This document shows positions 34,624 to 45,300 of a DNA stretch of 64,000 bases, piece after piece; within the stretch, counting starts at the first letter, position 1; each line of letters starts with the position of its first letter. Origin of the DNA: Bacteroidales bacterium (GTDB lineage: Bacteria; Bacteroidota; Bacteroidia; Bacteroidales; Muribaculaceae); contig SUXH01000005.1 of assembly GCA_015061055.1 (NCBI GenBank), forward strand, positions 83,536 to 147,535, read 5' to 3'. The translations under genes were made by a program, and so were the position numbers. The notes under the pieces are model-generated. The model did no database searches. It was not told the origin of the DNA and worked only from the letters and a program-made list of their open reading frames with translations.

Positions 34624-34664
34624 AAGAAGCCGCCTTTGGGTAATAACCCTGAAGGTGGCTTCTT
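34624..34664. terminator. Bidirectional terminator between higA and korB
   Basis: Arms 34624-34633 and 34655-34664 (AAGAAGCC...GGCTTCTT) pair, with further inner pairing GGGT/ACCC and flanking A and T runs on both sides. It serves the convergent genes higA and korB. Confidence 0.8.
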
Positions 34665-34692
34665 ACTAATATTATTATGAGAACAGTTGCTT

Positions 34693-35709
34693 TTATTTAA
34701 CTTCCCAAGTTTCGCCTGCAAGAAGCATATCGCGCAAGCAAGTAAAGCCTTTCTTTCCTTGTACTTCGGTAACTTGTTTTTCAACTTCTTGGTCGTAAAC
34801 CGGAGCTTCAACATCGCGAATAACACCGATAGCAAGAGGAAGCTCGTGGCCGTCCATCATAGCTAATTGTTGGTGTAGGAAGTTGCTTTGGCAATGAGCG
34901 TCGTGAACAAGCACGTCGTCGATAGTGTAACCATCTTTGCCAATTTCAACAGCTTTCAAAGTGAATCCGTCTTGAACGATACCCTTATTCATTTCCTTAC
35001 CGAAAATCATCTTTTCGCCATGTACAAGGTGGATAGTGCGGTCGGCACGATTTTCCTTGTCGGTGATGAAGTTGTGGATACCATGGTTGAAGATAACACA
35101 GTTTTGAAGCATTTCAACTACCGAACAACCTTTGTGGCGTGCAGCAGCAACCATTACTTCTTGAGAAATCTTCAATTCAACGTCGATACCACGAGCGAAG
35201 AATGTACCACGAGCGCCAAATACAAGTTCTGCCGGGATAAATGGATCTTCGGTAGTTCCGTAAGGAGCCGATTTACAAACGAATCCGCGGTCGCTTGTAG
35301 GAGAGTATTGTCCCTTAGTCAAGCCGTAAATCTTATTGTTGAGAAGAAGCACGTTAAGGTCGACGTTGCGGCGTACTTCGTGAATAAAGTGGTTACCACC
35401 GATAGCAAGACCATCGCCGTCGCCACACACTTGCCAAACAGTCATCTTAGGGTTGGCAGTCTTGAAACCGGTAGCGATAGCACCACCACGACCATGAATA
35501 GTGTGGAATCCGTAAGTGTTCATATAATAAGGTAGGCGAGAGCTACAACCGATACCTGAGATAACAGCTGTCATATGTGGAGCCACACCTACTTCGGCCA
35601 TAGCCTTGTGTAGTACTGCTAAGATAGCGTGGTCGCCACAACCGGGACACCAACGTACGTATTGGTCACTCTTAAAATCAGCGTTGGTATATTTCTTATT
35701 TTCTTCCAT
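34693..35709 (-). CDS. korB: 2-oxoacid:ferredoxin oxidoreductase, beta subunit
   Basis: The TPP-binding subunit of a 2-oxoglutarate (or related 2-oxoacid) ferredoxin oxidoreductase, which makes acyl-CoA and reduced ferredoxin. Motifs: RWCPGCGDHAILAVLHK (Fe-S and TPP region), GIGCSSRLPYYMNTYGFHTI, HGRGGAIATGFKTANP and the TPP-Mg motif GDGDGLAIGGNHFIHEVRRN with LLNNKIYGLTKGQ. Length 338 is typical. It follows korA after five bases. In anaerobic Bacteroidetes the pair serves central carbon metabolism, often the reductive branch (known for the group). Confidence 0.95.
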   Translation of the reverse strand: MEENKKYTNADFKSDQYVRWCPGCGDHAILAVLHKAMAEVGVAPHMTAVISGIGCSSRLPYYMNTYGFHTIHGRGGAIATGFKTANPKMTVWQVCGDGDGLAIGGNHFIHEVRRNVDLNVLLLNNKIYGLTKGQYSPTSDRGFVCKSAPYGTTEDPFIPAELVFGARGTFFARGIDVELKISQEVMVAAARHKGCSVVEMLQNCVIFNHGIHNFITDKENRADRTIHLVHGEKMIFGKEMNKGIVQDGFTLKAVEIGKDGYTIDDVLVHDAHCQSNFLHQQLAMMDGHELPLAIGVIRDVEAPVYDQEVEKQVTEVQGKKGFTCLRDMLLAGETWEVK

Positions 35710-35714
35710 AATGA

Positions 35715-37562
35715 TTAACCCTCCATAATTTTAGTTAGACCTTCTACGATTTCTTGTACCAAGAAAGGTTGTCCTTGAACCTTATTGATACGTTTGATGT
35801 TCACCATTGGGAATTTAGATTGCAAGAAGTCGGCAAATTGTCCGTTGTTCAATTCGGCAACTACTACGTTCTTGTATTTCTTGATAACTTCTTCAGAGTT
35901 GGCAGGAAGAGGATTGATGTAACGGAAGTGAGCGAAAGCAACAGGCTTGCCGGCAGCGTTCAATTCTTCAACTGCAGTGTAAAGGTGACCATAAGTACCA
36001 CCCCAACCGATAAGTAATGTATCAGCATCGGCGTTACCTTGGATTTGTTGAGCAGGAATATTGTTAGCGATCTTGTTGACCTTTTCTTGACGAGTAGCCA
36101 CCATCTTTTCGTGGTTAGCCGGGTCAGTAGAGATAGCGCTTGTGTTGTAATCCTTTTCAAGACCACCTAAGCGGTGCATAAATCCTTCGGTTCCGGGAAC
36201 AGCCCAATAGCGTACGAGAGTTTCTTCGTTGCGCTTGTAAGGTTTCCATCCTTGTTCAAGCATTTCAGGCTTAACAAAGTTTGGCTTGATAGCAGGATAT
36301 TCGTTGGCTTCAGGGATGCGCCAAGCTGAAGAACCATTAGCGATGAAACCATCGGTAAGAAGGATAACAGGGGTCATATGTTCGACTGCGATGCGGGCAG
36401 CTTCAAATGCCATATCGAAACAATCGGTAGGCGATGCAGCAGCCACAACAGCGAGAGGCGATTCTCCGTTACGTCCGTATAGACATTGCATTAGGTCGGT
36501 TTGTTCAGTCTTAGTGGGCAGACCGGTAGACGGACCACCACGTTGAACGTCAATGATAACAAGAGGAAGCTCTGCCATCACAGCAAGCCCCATAGCTTCA
36601 CCCTTAAGAGCGATACCGGGACCGGAAGTGCTTGTGGCAGCAAGGTTGCCGGCGAATGAAGCACCGATAGCCGAGCATATACCGGCGATTTCGTCTTCCA
36701 TTTGACAAGCCTTTACGCCAAGGTCTTTACGTTTAGCAAGTTCGTGAAGAACATCGGTTGCCGGAGTGATGGGGTAACTACCAAGGAAAAGAGGCAGATT
36801 GGCCTTTTCGGCAGCCATGATAAGTCCCCACGCAGTAGCAGTATTACCATTTACGTCGGTGTAAACACCCGGACGAATGTCGTCGGTTTCGATGCGATAA
36901 GTAGAAACCGATGCGTGTATGTTGTTACCATAGTCGTAACCTGCACGAATCACCTTAGCATTAGCTTCGGCAATAGCAGGCTTTTTAGCAAATTTATTTT
37001 CGATGAATTTGATGGCATTTTCAAGTGGGCGATCAAATAACCAGCACACAAGACCAAGTGCAAACATATTCTTACACTTAGTAATCGATTTCAAATCCAT
37101 TCCGCTATCGGCAAGAGCTGCTTTTACCATAGAAGTCATAGGGACTTCCACAATTTGTGCCTTAAGTCCGATTTCGGTGTAAGGGTCGTCGGTTGTGAAA
37201 AGAGCTTTTTCAAGGTCGGATTTCTTGAAGCAGTCGATGTCTACGATAGCTACACCACCTTCTTTTAGGAACTTGACGTTTTGTTTTAGAGCAGCAGGGT
37301 TCATAGATACAAGCACGTCAGCCTTGTCGCCAGGAGTGTGTACTCCCTTACCGATGCTTACTTGGAATCCCGAAACGCCACTTAGGGTGCCTTGAGGAGC
37401 ACGCACTTCGGCAGGATAGTCAGGGAAAGTAGAAATTTGGTTTCCGATACCGGCTGATACATTGGAGAAAATGTTTCCTGCCAATTGCATTCCGTCGCCA
37501 GAGTCGCCAGAGAAACGCACTACAACTTTCTCTAACATTTTTACATTGGTTTTTTCTAACAT
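35715..37562 (-). CDS. korA: 2-oxoacid:ferredoxin oxidoreductase, fused gamma-alpha subunit
   Basis: A protein of 615 residues joining the gamma domain (about 10-190: VVRFSGDSGDGMQLAGNIFS, FPDYPAEVRAPQG) to the alpha pyrimidine-binding domain (about 210 on: YPITPATDVLHELAK, MEDEIAGICSAIGASFAG, STSGPGIALKGEAMGLAVMA, TEQTDLMQCLYGRNGE). The C-terminal part has the transketolase-C-like domain III. The frame may start at 37562 or, 24 bases later, at 37538 (MLEKVVVRFSG); an MLEK repeat makes both plausible. It forms an operon with korB. Confidence 0.95.
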   Translation of the reverse strand: MLEKTNVKMLEKVVVRFSGDSGDGMQLAGNIFSNVSAGIGNQISTFPDYPAEVRAPQGTLSGVSGFQVSIGKGVHTPGDKADVLVSMNPAALKQNVKFLKEGGVAIVDIDCFKKSDLEKALFTTDDPYTEIGLKAQIVEVPMTSMVKAALADSGMDLKSITKCKNMFALGLVCWLFDRPLENAIKFIENKFAKKPAIAEANAKVIRAGYDYGNNIHASVSTYRIETDDIRPGVYTDVNGNTATAWGLIMAAEKANLPLFLGSYPITPATDVLHELAKRKDLGVKACQMEDEIAGICSAIGASFAGNLAATSTSGPGIALKGEAMGLAVMAELPLVIIDVQRGGPSTGLPTKTEQTDLMQCLYGRNGESPLAVVAAASPTDCFDMAFEAARIAVEHMTPVILLTDGFIANGSSAWRIPEANEYPAIKPNFVKPEMLEQGWKPYKRNEETLVRYWAVPGTEGFMHRLGGLEKDYNTSAISTDPANHEKMVATRQEKVNKIANNIPAQQIQGNADADTLLIGWGGTYGHLYTAVEELNAAGKPVAFAHFRYINPLPANSEEVIKKYKNVVVAELNNGQFADFLQSKFPMVNIKRINKVQGQPFLVQEIVEGLTKIMEG

Positions 37563-37644
37563 AATGTAATAGTTAATTAAATGCAGTTAGTTGTTATATC
37601 GTTATTTTGTTTAAGGCTTAATAAATGATGTCTTAAAGTCTTTA

Positions 37645-37676
37645 CAAAGTTAATTGATATTGTTTTGAAAAGGAAA
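37645..37676 (-). promoter_or_regulatory. Possible promoter of korAB
   Basis: On the minus strand, TTTC (37673-37676), 20 bases, then TAACTTTG (37645-37652), about 80 bases upstream of korA. Confidence 0.45.
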
Positions 37677-37728
37677 TTTTTTTGAGAAAAAATCTTTTCA
37701 ATAAAGATTAAAAGATGATAGTAGCTTG

Positions 37729-39300
37729 TCAGCCTTGCCCTTGTGATTTTGGCGTAATAGGGGTGTTTGTTGGATTATGTGCTGTTGTTTTTAGGGTGCG
37801 ACGGAACATTTTACCGCTATCGGTGGTGATATAGATCACGTTGTCGTACATTGCCATTTGTGTGATAATACCTTCGGGTGAGGGCAATATTGCTCGTACG
37901 CGGCCGTTTTGGTCGGCAATCTGTATGCCTGATTCGGTGGCAATGTAAAGGTTGCCGAGAGTGTCGAAGAAGGGGCTGTGTCCTTCGGATTGTGTGCGGT
38001 TGGCGGTGTTGTGCAACCAATAAAATTGCTCGCCGTTGCTAATAGTGCCGTCTTCGTTTATGGTGTAAGCAATCAGCCAATTGGAATGCTTCTCGGTTTG
38101 AATGAGAAGAGTTGCATCGGGGTAGATTGCTATTTCGTTGCCACAGTTGTCGAGTGTGTTGAGTTTTATGGATTTCTCGTCAGGTCGTTTCAGGTAGATT
38201 TCGCCATTGTCGTTCACTCCGTAGATGTTTCCGTTATGCAGAGTGATTGAGTTGGTGATGTTCAATTTTTTTGCGAATGCTGATTGTGCTGAATTGTGTG
38301 AATATATGGTGCTGTGTTGTGTGGGGTTGATTTCTTCCCAAGTAAGGCTGTCGACGAGTACTGTGGAAAGCATATTGTTGAGGCTTTTCCCTGCTTTCGG
38401 AGCATTAGGATGACCTCGCCACAGCCAACGCATTGCGTCAGGAAACAATTTTGCTCCATGATAGATGTTGTGTTTGCTACGATCCCATTTGTATGTGTAT
38501 TCGTAGCCTGCAAAGTTGAGTGCCGCTTCGGTGAGCTTGTTGTACTCAAACCAATCGCCAAACAATGGGTTCCATGCATCGTATTCACCATCGTGTAGGA
38601 ATATGCGTAATGGTTTTGGTTCTGTTTTGCGTATCAGGGTGGGAATGGTGTGTCCCCCTCGCATCGACACGAAAGTGCCTACGGTGCAATATACGCGACT
38701 GAACAAGTCGGGGCGAGACCAAGCAGCAACAAATGAACATATACCGCCACTGCTGGCCCCTGTTATGGCGTGGTCGGAAGCTTCTTTTGATATTTTGAGT
38801 TTTCTTCCATCTTCGAGTGTTATGTTTTCTACCATAGGAAGGACTTCGGTTTCGAGGAATCGAGCAAAAGTGCCGTCGATGCGGTCGAACTCGTTGCTAC
38901 GATTATATCTCACAACATTACCCTCCTTATTATAGATTACACCCGGATTGACAAATACACCTATTGTTACCGGCATTTCACCTGTGAAGATAAGATTGTC
39001 CATAACGGTGGTCATACCATAATATACAGCACCATCGAGGCACACGAGCAGACATGCGGGACGGTGGCCGTCATATTGCTTGGGTATATAAATTTGGATA
39101 GTGCGTGTTGTCCCCGGATATATTTGAGAATTATTCAGAGTTCGTTCAATGACGATTCCTCTTGAAGACTCGGGGCGAGTTTCTCTAGCTGGGTCGTCGG
39201 GATAAGATGCGTTCTGTGCTTGTTGCGCTACAGCCTGGATAGATAAAAGTAATATTGTTGCGAGTAGAATGATTCGGTTGTAAAAATGTAAGGTTTTCAT
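37729..39300 (-). CDS. Secreted esterase fused to a beta-propeller domain
   Basis: A signal peptide (about 1-25, IILLATILLLSIQAVAQ) leads to an esterase D/enterochelin-esterase-like alpha/beta hydrolase (about 50-310): IQIYIPKQYDGHRPACLLVC, the nucleophile elbow TGASSGG near 190, DGEYDAWNPL with the likely acid, and SKHNIYHGAKLFPDAMRWLW with the likely His. The C-terminal 200 residues look like an SMP-30/gluconolactonase-type propeller (GNIYGVNDNGEIYLKRP, DTLGNLYIATESGIQIADQ, DNVIYITTDSGKMFRR). CE1-type esterases cut ester-linked side groups from plant glycans, but the substrate here is open. It is not in a PUL. Confidence 0.82.
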   Translation of the reverse strand: MKTLHFYNRIILLATILLLSIQAVAQQAQNASYPDDPARETRPESSRGIVIERTLNNSQIYPGTTRTIQIYIPKQYDGHRPACLLVCLDGAVYYGMTTVMDNLIFTGEMPVTIGVFVNPGVIYNKEGNVVRYNRSNEFDRIDGTFARFLETEVLPMVENITLEDGRKLKISKEASDHAITGASSGGICSFVAAWSRPDLFSRVYCTVGTFVSMRGGHTIPTLIRKTEPKPLRIFLHDGEYDAWNPLFGDWFEYNKLTEAALNFAGYEYTYKWDRSKHNIYHGAKLFPDAMRWLWRGHPNAPKAGKSLNNMLSTVLVDSLTWEEINPTQHSTIYSHNSAQSAFAKKLNITNSITLHNGNIYGVNDNGEIYLKRPDEKSIKLNTLDNCGNEIAIYPDATLLIQTEKHSNWLIAYTINEDGTISNGEQFYWLHNTANRTQSEGHSPFFDTLGNLYIATESGIQIADQNGRVRAILPSPEGIITQMAMYDNVIYITTDSGKMFRRTLKTTAHNPTNTPITPKSQGQG

Positions 39301-39717
39301 ATAATATATGTGTATGATTTTAATGATGTTTCAAAGGTAATGTTTTTTCTTTAATTAGAAAGAGTTTGAGAAACGTAATTTTGTGAAGTAAAGGCATATA
39401 CTGTGCATAATTAACAAAATTAACAGATTAGTATTTAACAAATTAAGTAAGTGTGTGAAGGGGTATAAGGTGAATTGTATGGTGGGTAAGAAATATGTTT
39501 TATAACATCCAATACGGAAATTTTTCTGCAAAGAATAGTTCAAATTGTCAAGATTTTTCTTAAAAAATGTAAATTAGGCTGTGTTTTTTGCACAAAATAG
39601 CATTTGGTGTGCAGTTTTTAAGAAAAACTATAAGCGATTTCTTTTTTATCTGAATTATAATTACTTACTTTGCACCGCAAAACAGAAATTATTTATAACA
39701 ATTTAAAATTTATTATT
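39301..39717. other. Divergent intergenic region, esterase/acpP
   Basis: AT-rich, no credible gene. It holds the start region of the esterase on the minus strand (TACCTTTG, 39332-39339, with a TTTC 18 bases upstream at 39358-39361) and that of acpP on the plus strand (TTACTTTG, 39666-39673, 45 bases before the acpP ATG). I see no hairpin or repeat in the middle. Confidence 0.5.
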
Positions 39718-39951
39718 ATGTCTGAAATAGCAGAAAAAGTAACAGCGATAATTGTTGACAAACTTGGTGTTAACGAAACTGAAGTAAAGCCAGAAGCTAC
39801 ATTTGCACAAGATCTTGGTGCAGACTCACTTGATACAGTAGAATTGATTATGGAATTCGAAAAGGAATTCGGTCTACAAATTCCAGATGATCAAGCAGAA
39901 AAGATTGCAACTGTAGGTGACGCTATCGCTTATATCGAAGCTAATAAGTAA
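39718..39951 (+). CDS. acpP: Acyl carrier protein
   Basis: Carries growing acyl chains on a phosphopantetheine arm during fatty acid synthesis. The 77 residues contain the attachment site [17 protein letters not shown] (Ser about 37). The frame is open further upstream, but [20 protein letters not shown] at 39718 is the standard start. fabF follows 37 bases later, the usual pairing. Confidence 0.98.
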   Translation: MSEIAEKVTAIIVDKLGVNETEVKPEATFAQDLGADSLDTVELIMEFEKEFGLQIPDDQAEKIATVGDAIAYIEANK

Positions 39952-39988
39952 TCTTATTTAATATTCCTTTTATTCCAATATTACAAGT

Positions 39989-41254
39989 ATGGAATTAAAA
40001 AGAGTAGTAGTAACAGGTCTTGGTGCTATTACTCCACTTGGTAACAACGTAGCCACAACGTGGTCGAACGCTGTGAAAGGGGAGAGTGGCGCAGGTCCTA
40101 TTACTCATTTTGACGCTTCTAAATTCAAGACACAATTTGCTTGCGAGGTAAAGGATTTCGATGCATCAAAGTATTTTGATCGCAAGAAAGTACGTACGCT
40201 CGACCTATATGCGCAATATGCGTTGGTGGCAGCTAAGGAAGCAATAGAAGAATCGGGAATTGATGCAGAGAGCGTTGACCACGATAGAGTAGGCGTAATT
40301 TTCGCTGCAGGTATTGGAGGTCTTCACACATTTGAAGAAGAAGCCGGTTATTATGCATTGCATGGAGCGGAAATGGGACCAAAATACAACCCATTCTTTA
40401 TCCCTAAAATGATTGCAGATATAGCCGCAGGGCACATCTCAATGGATTATGGATTCCGAGGTCCAAACTTTGGCGTGGTGTCGGCTTGTGCATCTTCTAC
40501 AAATGCTATCATCGATGCGTTCAATTATATACGTCTTGGAATGGCTGATGCAATCGTAACCGGTGGTGCGGAAGCGGCTATCTACCCGGCAGGTGTAGGT
40601 GGATTCAATTCAATGCATGCATTGTCGACTCGAAACGATAACCCGTCAACAGCGTCTCGTCCGTTTAGTGCATCTCGTGATGGATTTGTGATGGGAGAAG
40701 GTTCGGCTTGTTTGATTCTTGAAGAACTTGAGCACGCAAAGGCTCGCGGTGCGAAAATTTATGCTGAAGTAGTGGGTGGCGGAATGAGTGCCGACGCACA
40801 CCATATTACAGCAACTCACCCGGAAGGCTTGGGGGCAAAACTTGTGATGACCAATGCGCTAAAAGACGCAGGCTTGGCACCGGAGGATGTTGATTATATC
40901 AATGTTCATGGAACATCAACCCCTGTAGGCGATATTGGCGAAGTGAAGGCAATTAAGGATGTGTTTGGTGATCACGCATATAAGATGAACATCAGTTCAA
41001 CTAAGTCGATGACAGGACACTTACTTGGTGCTACAGGTGCGCTTGAAGCTCTATTCTGTGTGAAAACAATTGAAAATGGAATAGTTCCTCCTACAATTAA
41101 TCACGAAGAAGGAGACAACGATCCCGAAATCGATTACAACTTGAATTTCACCTTTGGCGAAGCTCAAAAGCGTGATGTGAAAGTGGCATTGTCAAATACA
41201 TTCGGATTTGGCGGACACAATGCAAGTGTAATCGTAAAAAAATACGAAGAATAA
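39989..41254 (+). CDS. fabF: Beta-ketoacyl-ACP synthase II
   Basis: Condensing enzyme that elongates acyl-ACP with malonyl-ACP. The thiolase fold is complete: VVVTGLGAITPLGNNVATTW, nucleophile Cys in VVSACASSTNAIIDAFN (near 167), the two catalytic His in NVHGTSTPVGD (near 307) and STKSMTGHLLGATGA (near 343), and FGFGGHNASV at the end. Length 421. It forms an operon with acpP and is followed by a strong terminator. Confidence 0.98.
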   Translation: MELKRVVVTGLGAITPLGNNVATTWSNAVKGESGAGPITHFDASKFKTQFACEVKDFDASKYFDRKKVRTLDLYAQYALVAAKEAIEESGIDAESVDHDRVGVIFAAGIGGLHTFEEEAGYYALHGAEMGPKYNPFFIPKMIADIAAGHISMDYGFRGPNFGVVSACASSTNAIIDAFNYIRLGMADAIVTGGAEAAIYPAGVGGFNSMHALSTRNDNPSTASRPFSASRDGFVMGEGSACLILEELEHAKARGAKIYAEVVGGGMSADAHHITATHPEGLGAKLVMTNALKDAGLAPEDVDYINVHGTSTPVGDIGEVKAIKDVFGDHAYKMNISSTKSMTGHLLGATGALEALFCVKTIENGIVPPTINHEEGDNDPEIDYNLNFTFGEAQKRDVKVALSNTFGFGGHNASVIVKKYEE

Positions 41255-41298
41255 GTAGAAAGCTCTCTGAGAGCCGAACTTAAATGATATTTTGAATG

Positions 41299-41336
41299 GC
41301 AGTGATACCGATTTGAAGGTATCACTGCTTTTTTTT
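41299..41336 (+). terminator. Intrinsic terminator after fabF
   Basis: A perfect 11-bp stem GCAGTGATACC/GGTATCACTGC with an 8-base loop, followed by eight T. Confidence 0.92.
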
Positions 41337-41362
41337 AGGATATTTTTTAAAAAGAATAATAA

Positions 41363-41396
41363 TTTGTGCTTTTTTGGAAATTTTTATATATTTTTG
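41363..41396 (+). promoter_or_regulatory. Promoter of the WD40-like/amidase operon
   Basis: TTTG (41363-41366), 22 bases, TATTTTTG (41389-41396). The start codon used here is 62 bases downstream. Confidence 0.4.
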
Positions 41397-41458
41397 TAAA
41401 GACTAATGTGCAAAAAAATAAACCATATAAAATTATTAAATCAAAAACTTTAAAGTAT

Positions 41459-42382
41459 ATGAAAAAGATACTATTATTTTTAATGGTAGTTTCTGCGTTG
41501 ATTGTTGATGCTCAGCAATTTGAGGTGGTTTCACTTCAACAGGTGAAGACAGGAGAACGTGAGGCGGCATACCATCCGCGTTTTATGCCCAATGGTAAAA
41601 CCTTAATGGTGTGTGATGAGAATTATGATGGCTTGGGACTTGTGAATATGGAGTCGCAAAGTTACACTCATCTTACTGACATGAGAGGAGCCGGTTACAA
41701 GGCAGTTATCAGTGAAGATGGTAAAACTATCGTTACTCGTGAGATTAACGTAATGGAACAAAAGACAACGTTGTATAAGTTGGATTTGGTGAATATGGAG
41801 TTACATTCGGTAATGAATGATGTAGATCATGTGAACAATCTTGATTTTGTGAATGGTGAATTATCGGTGGCACAACGCGGTGCAACAACACGTTATCGCT
41901 TGAATGCAGCTAAGCTTATTTATGCTCCGGTAAAAGATGTATATGTAACCGAAGAAGATTTGAAATTGGTTGTATACGTGAGTGGAGTGCGTAATGTAAT
42001 TGACCCATTGAGTACTGAAGATTATGATGCACCGTATTGTTGGTCGAGTGTGTCTCCAAACAGAGAAAAATTACTTTTCGTGAGTGGTAATGATGCTTAT
42101 GTGAGTAATATAGATGGAACAGACTTGGTGTGTTTAGGTATGGTTCATGCTCCGGTGTGGCGTGGCAATGATCATGTGGTGGGAATGGAAGATTATGATG
42201 ACGGACACGTGTTTCTTGGCAGTGACATTGTGATAGTGAAAGCCGATGGAACAGGTAAGCAAAAACTTACCACAAACTCAAGCGAATTGAATATGTATCC
42301 TTCTGTTTCGGCTGATGGTAGTAAAATCGCATATCACACAGGAGAAGGTAAAATTTATTTAATGACAATAAAGGAGAAATAA
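41459..42382 (+). CDS. Secreted TolB/PD40-like beta-propeller protein
   Basis: A protein of 307 residues with signal peptide MKKILLFLMVVSALIVDAQ. Repeats of the PD40 kind follow: AAYHPRFMPNGKTLMVCDEN, YKAVISEDGKTIVTREIN, APYCWSSVSPNREKLLFVSG and MYPSVSADGSKIAYHTGEGK. Such propellers act as binding platforms in the periplasm. The ATG at 41459 is chosen over one 93 bases upstream because it gives the signal peptide. Three bases separate it from the large amidase gene, so the two are co-transcribed and may interact (inference). Confidence 0.82.
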   Translation: MKKILLFLMVVSALIVDAQQFEVVSLQQVKTGEREAAYHPRFMPNGKTLMVCDENYDGLGLVNMESQSYTHLTDMRGAGYKAVISEDGKTIVTREINVMEQKTTLYKLDLVNMELHSVMNDVDHVNNLDFVNGELSVAQRGATTRYRLNAAKLIYAPVKDVYVTEEDLKLVVYVSGVRNVIDPLSTEDYDAPYCWSSVSPNREKLLFVSGNDAYVSNIDGTDLVCLGMVHAPVWRGNDHVVGMEDYDDGHVFLGSDIVIVKADGTGKQKLTTNSSELNMYPSVSADGSKIAYHTGEGKIYLMTIKEK

Positions 42383-42385
42383 GCC

Positions 42386-45300
42386 ATGAAAAGACTATTT
42401 TCAATAGTAGCATCATTGCTATGTGTGGCTTTCGTAGCCATAGGTGTTGAAAACTCGGGGGCATCATATACGGGAACTACATCCGGTTCGGCAAATTTCG
42501 GTAAAAAGAAATTCTATATCAACCCGGGACACGGGGGATATGACTCTAATGACCGTCCTACCGCGTTGCCATGTGGTGTTGCAATGTTTTATGAGTCGGA
42601 CGGTAACCTTGACCGTGCAATTCATTTGAAAAATTTCTTGGTGGCAAACAATGCCAATGTGAGATTGTCACGTACCAAAAATACAAGTTCTGACGACCTT
42701 GGATTGTCGGCAATTGCGTCATACGCCAATAGTTATGGAGGTTACTTTATGTCGCTTCATAGTAATGGTGCAAATGCGAGTGCCAACTATGTAGTATCAT
42801 TCTTCCGTTCGACATCTAGTGCTCCATCGACAGAAAAAATTGCAGGTTCTAAATCAATGGCTAAAAAGGCTTCTGATTGGCATGATGCATGCACTCTTTC
42901 TGATCAAACCTATGAAACACCTCGCGCCCTTGCTGACTATTCGTTCTACGGCTATAACCTTGGTGTGTTACGTACGAATAACTGTGTTGGGTACTTGATG
43001 GAAACTTGGTTTCATGATTATCGTCCGGAAGCACTTCGTATGAAGAGTACTGTGTATAATAAATTTCTTGCATGGCAGTTATTCCGTGCTGCAATGGATA
43101 ATCCCGGAGCATCAGGTACAACTGGTAGTGTGGTGATGGGTGACATTCGCGACTTGTCAAAAAGTTGTGGTTATACCAACTATACTACTCGTAATCGTGA
43201 TAAATATAAAGCGATTAACGGAGCAAAAGTGAAATTGCTAAGTTCTTCCGGAGCTGAATTACAATCAATGACTACCGACGACTGCGAAAATGGTTTCTAT
43301 GCGTTCTTTGATTTAGCTGCAGGTACTTACAAAGTGCAAGTGTCAAAAGACGGATATAAAACAAAAACACAAGAGTTTACAATAGGAACGAGTGCTCAAA
43401 CCAAACTTAATTTTGATTTAACTGAAGGAACCGATACCGGAATCTTGGTATCTCTTACATCACTTTCATTCGAAGAATTGGTAACCGGAGCAACTTCAAC
43501 CAAGAGTGTGACGGTGACTGCATCTGATGTAACAGGTAATATCGAAGTGTCTTGCGACAACTCGGTATTTACATTGTCGACTATGACATTGTCATCTACA
43601 GGAGGCTCGTTCAATGTTACATTTGCACCTACATTGGCAGGTTCTTATACCGGAACCATCACATTGAAGGGAGGCTCATATACTCGCACAATGATAATAT
43701 CGGGTACAGCTAAGAATGCACCATTGTCATTCACTGAAAAGTGGAACTATAGTGAAACTTCAGGCGTAAATGCAGCTGATGGTTGGAGTGCAGACAAGAC
43801 AAAGATGCGCAATATGTGTTATGGAGACGGGAAGTTATATGTTGTAAACGCCGCAGACGCTGAAATCCTTATTATCAATGCCGCAACAGGAGCAAAAGAA
43901 GGAACAGTCTGCAAAGACGGTGTGGCAGATGGAGCGTTGGCTATCATGGACGTTCAATATGTTGACGGAAAATTGGTTGCATCTAATCTTGCGGATAACA
44001 AAACTCCGTTGAAAGTGTATGTGTGGAATAATGGCATGAATGCAGCACCTTCAGTGTTACTTAATACAACAGAAATAGGAGGATTTGCTCGTATCGGTGA
44101 TACATTCTCAATAAAAGGAAACTTGATAAATGGTGTTATCTGCTATGCAGCAGGAGGTACTTCGGAGCAAAATAAGATTGTTACTTATAAGATTACTAAT
44201 GGTGTTGTGGCAACAACACCTACAACAGTGAATGTATCTACCGACGGAACTGATGGTATCACAATAGGATTGTCTCCTCGTGTAGTTCCTGATACTAATT
44301 CTGATAAATATTGGATAATGGGACAAAATTATTATCCTTCATTGGTTTCGGCTGATGGTATTCTTGAAGCAACTCTGAATGCTACGGCATTGAAGGACGT
44401 TGTTCAAGGTAATGCATTTGTTCCGTTCACTTTCCGTGGTGCCGAATATGCATTCGCTACTACATATTTACCAAAGGCAGAATCGGTTACGAGCCAAACT
44501 ATTACCGGGGGGCGTGTGGTATTACTTGACGGAACAGGAGGTTGGGCAGAAGCTGAAAATGTTGGTGAATATCCTTCAGCCGGATTAAGTAATAACACAC
44601 GTAACACTTCATTCAGTGGTGCTGTAGCAGTGGCAGTGAATGGAGATCAAGGCATAGATATGTGGGTTCTTGTTCATAATCAAGGTATAGCTCATTATAG
44701 TTACGGAATTTCGGCACTTACTCCTAAGTTGTATGCGAGTGAAAAAACTATGGCATTTGAACATACAATGGGTAATGTATATGTTTCAAAAGAAATAGAG
44801 GTGAATGGTGTAAACCTTACAGGTGACGTAAATTTGGCACTAAGTGGAGACGATGCAGACGCATTTGTTTTGAGCTCGGCTACAATTAGTAAATCAGTAG
44901 GCTGTGCTAAATTGTCAGTGAAGTATGCTCCAACTGAAGTGGGAGAACATACTGCTACACTAACAATCTCTACAAGTGGTGCAGAATCGGTAAAAGTTGA
45001 ATTAAGTGGAGAATGTGTTCCTAACTACACATTAGATGACAAAAATATCAAATTGACTGAAGGTTGGAATTTCTCAACCAATGGAACAGAACCATCTTAT
45101 ATTGATTTAAAGGATAATGTTGTTCGCGCAGTAGCATATAGAGATGGTAAATTGTATGTTCTTCAAAATAAAGCGTGGGCGACTCCAGTAGTAACAATCG
45201 TTGATGCATATACCGGAGCATTGAAAGGAACTCTTGATATGACCGGTATCGGAAGTGCAACAATTCAATTGTCAGATATTTTGGCTGTTGATGGTAAGAT

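Noticed and set aside
39355..39543. Minus-strand frame of 62 codons upstream of acpP
   Set aside because: AT-rich low-complexity translation (Leu, Ile, Asn, Tyr), no start signals, in a promoter region.
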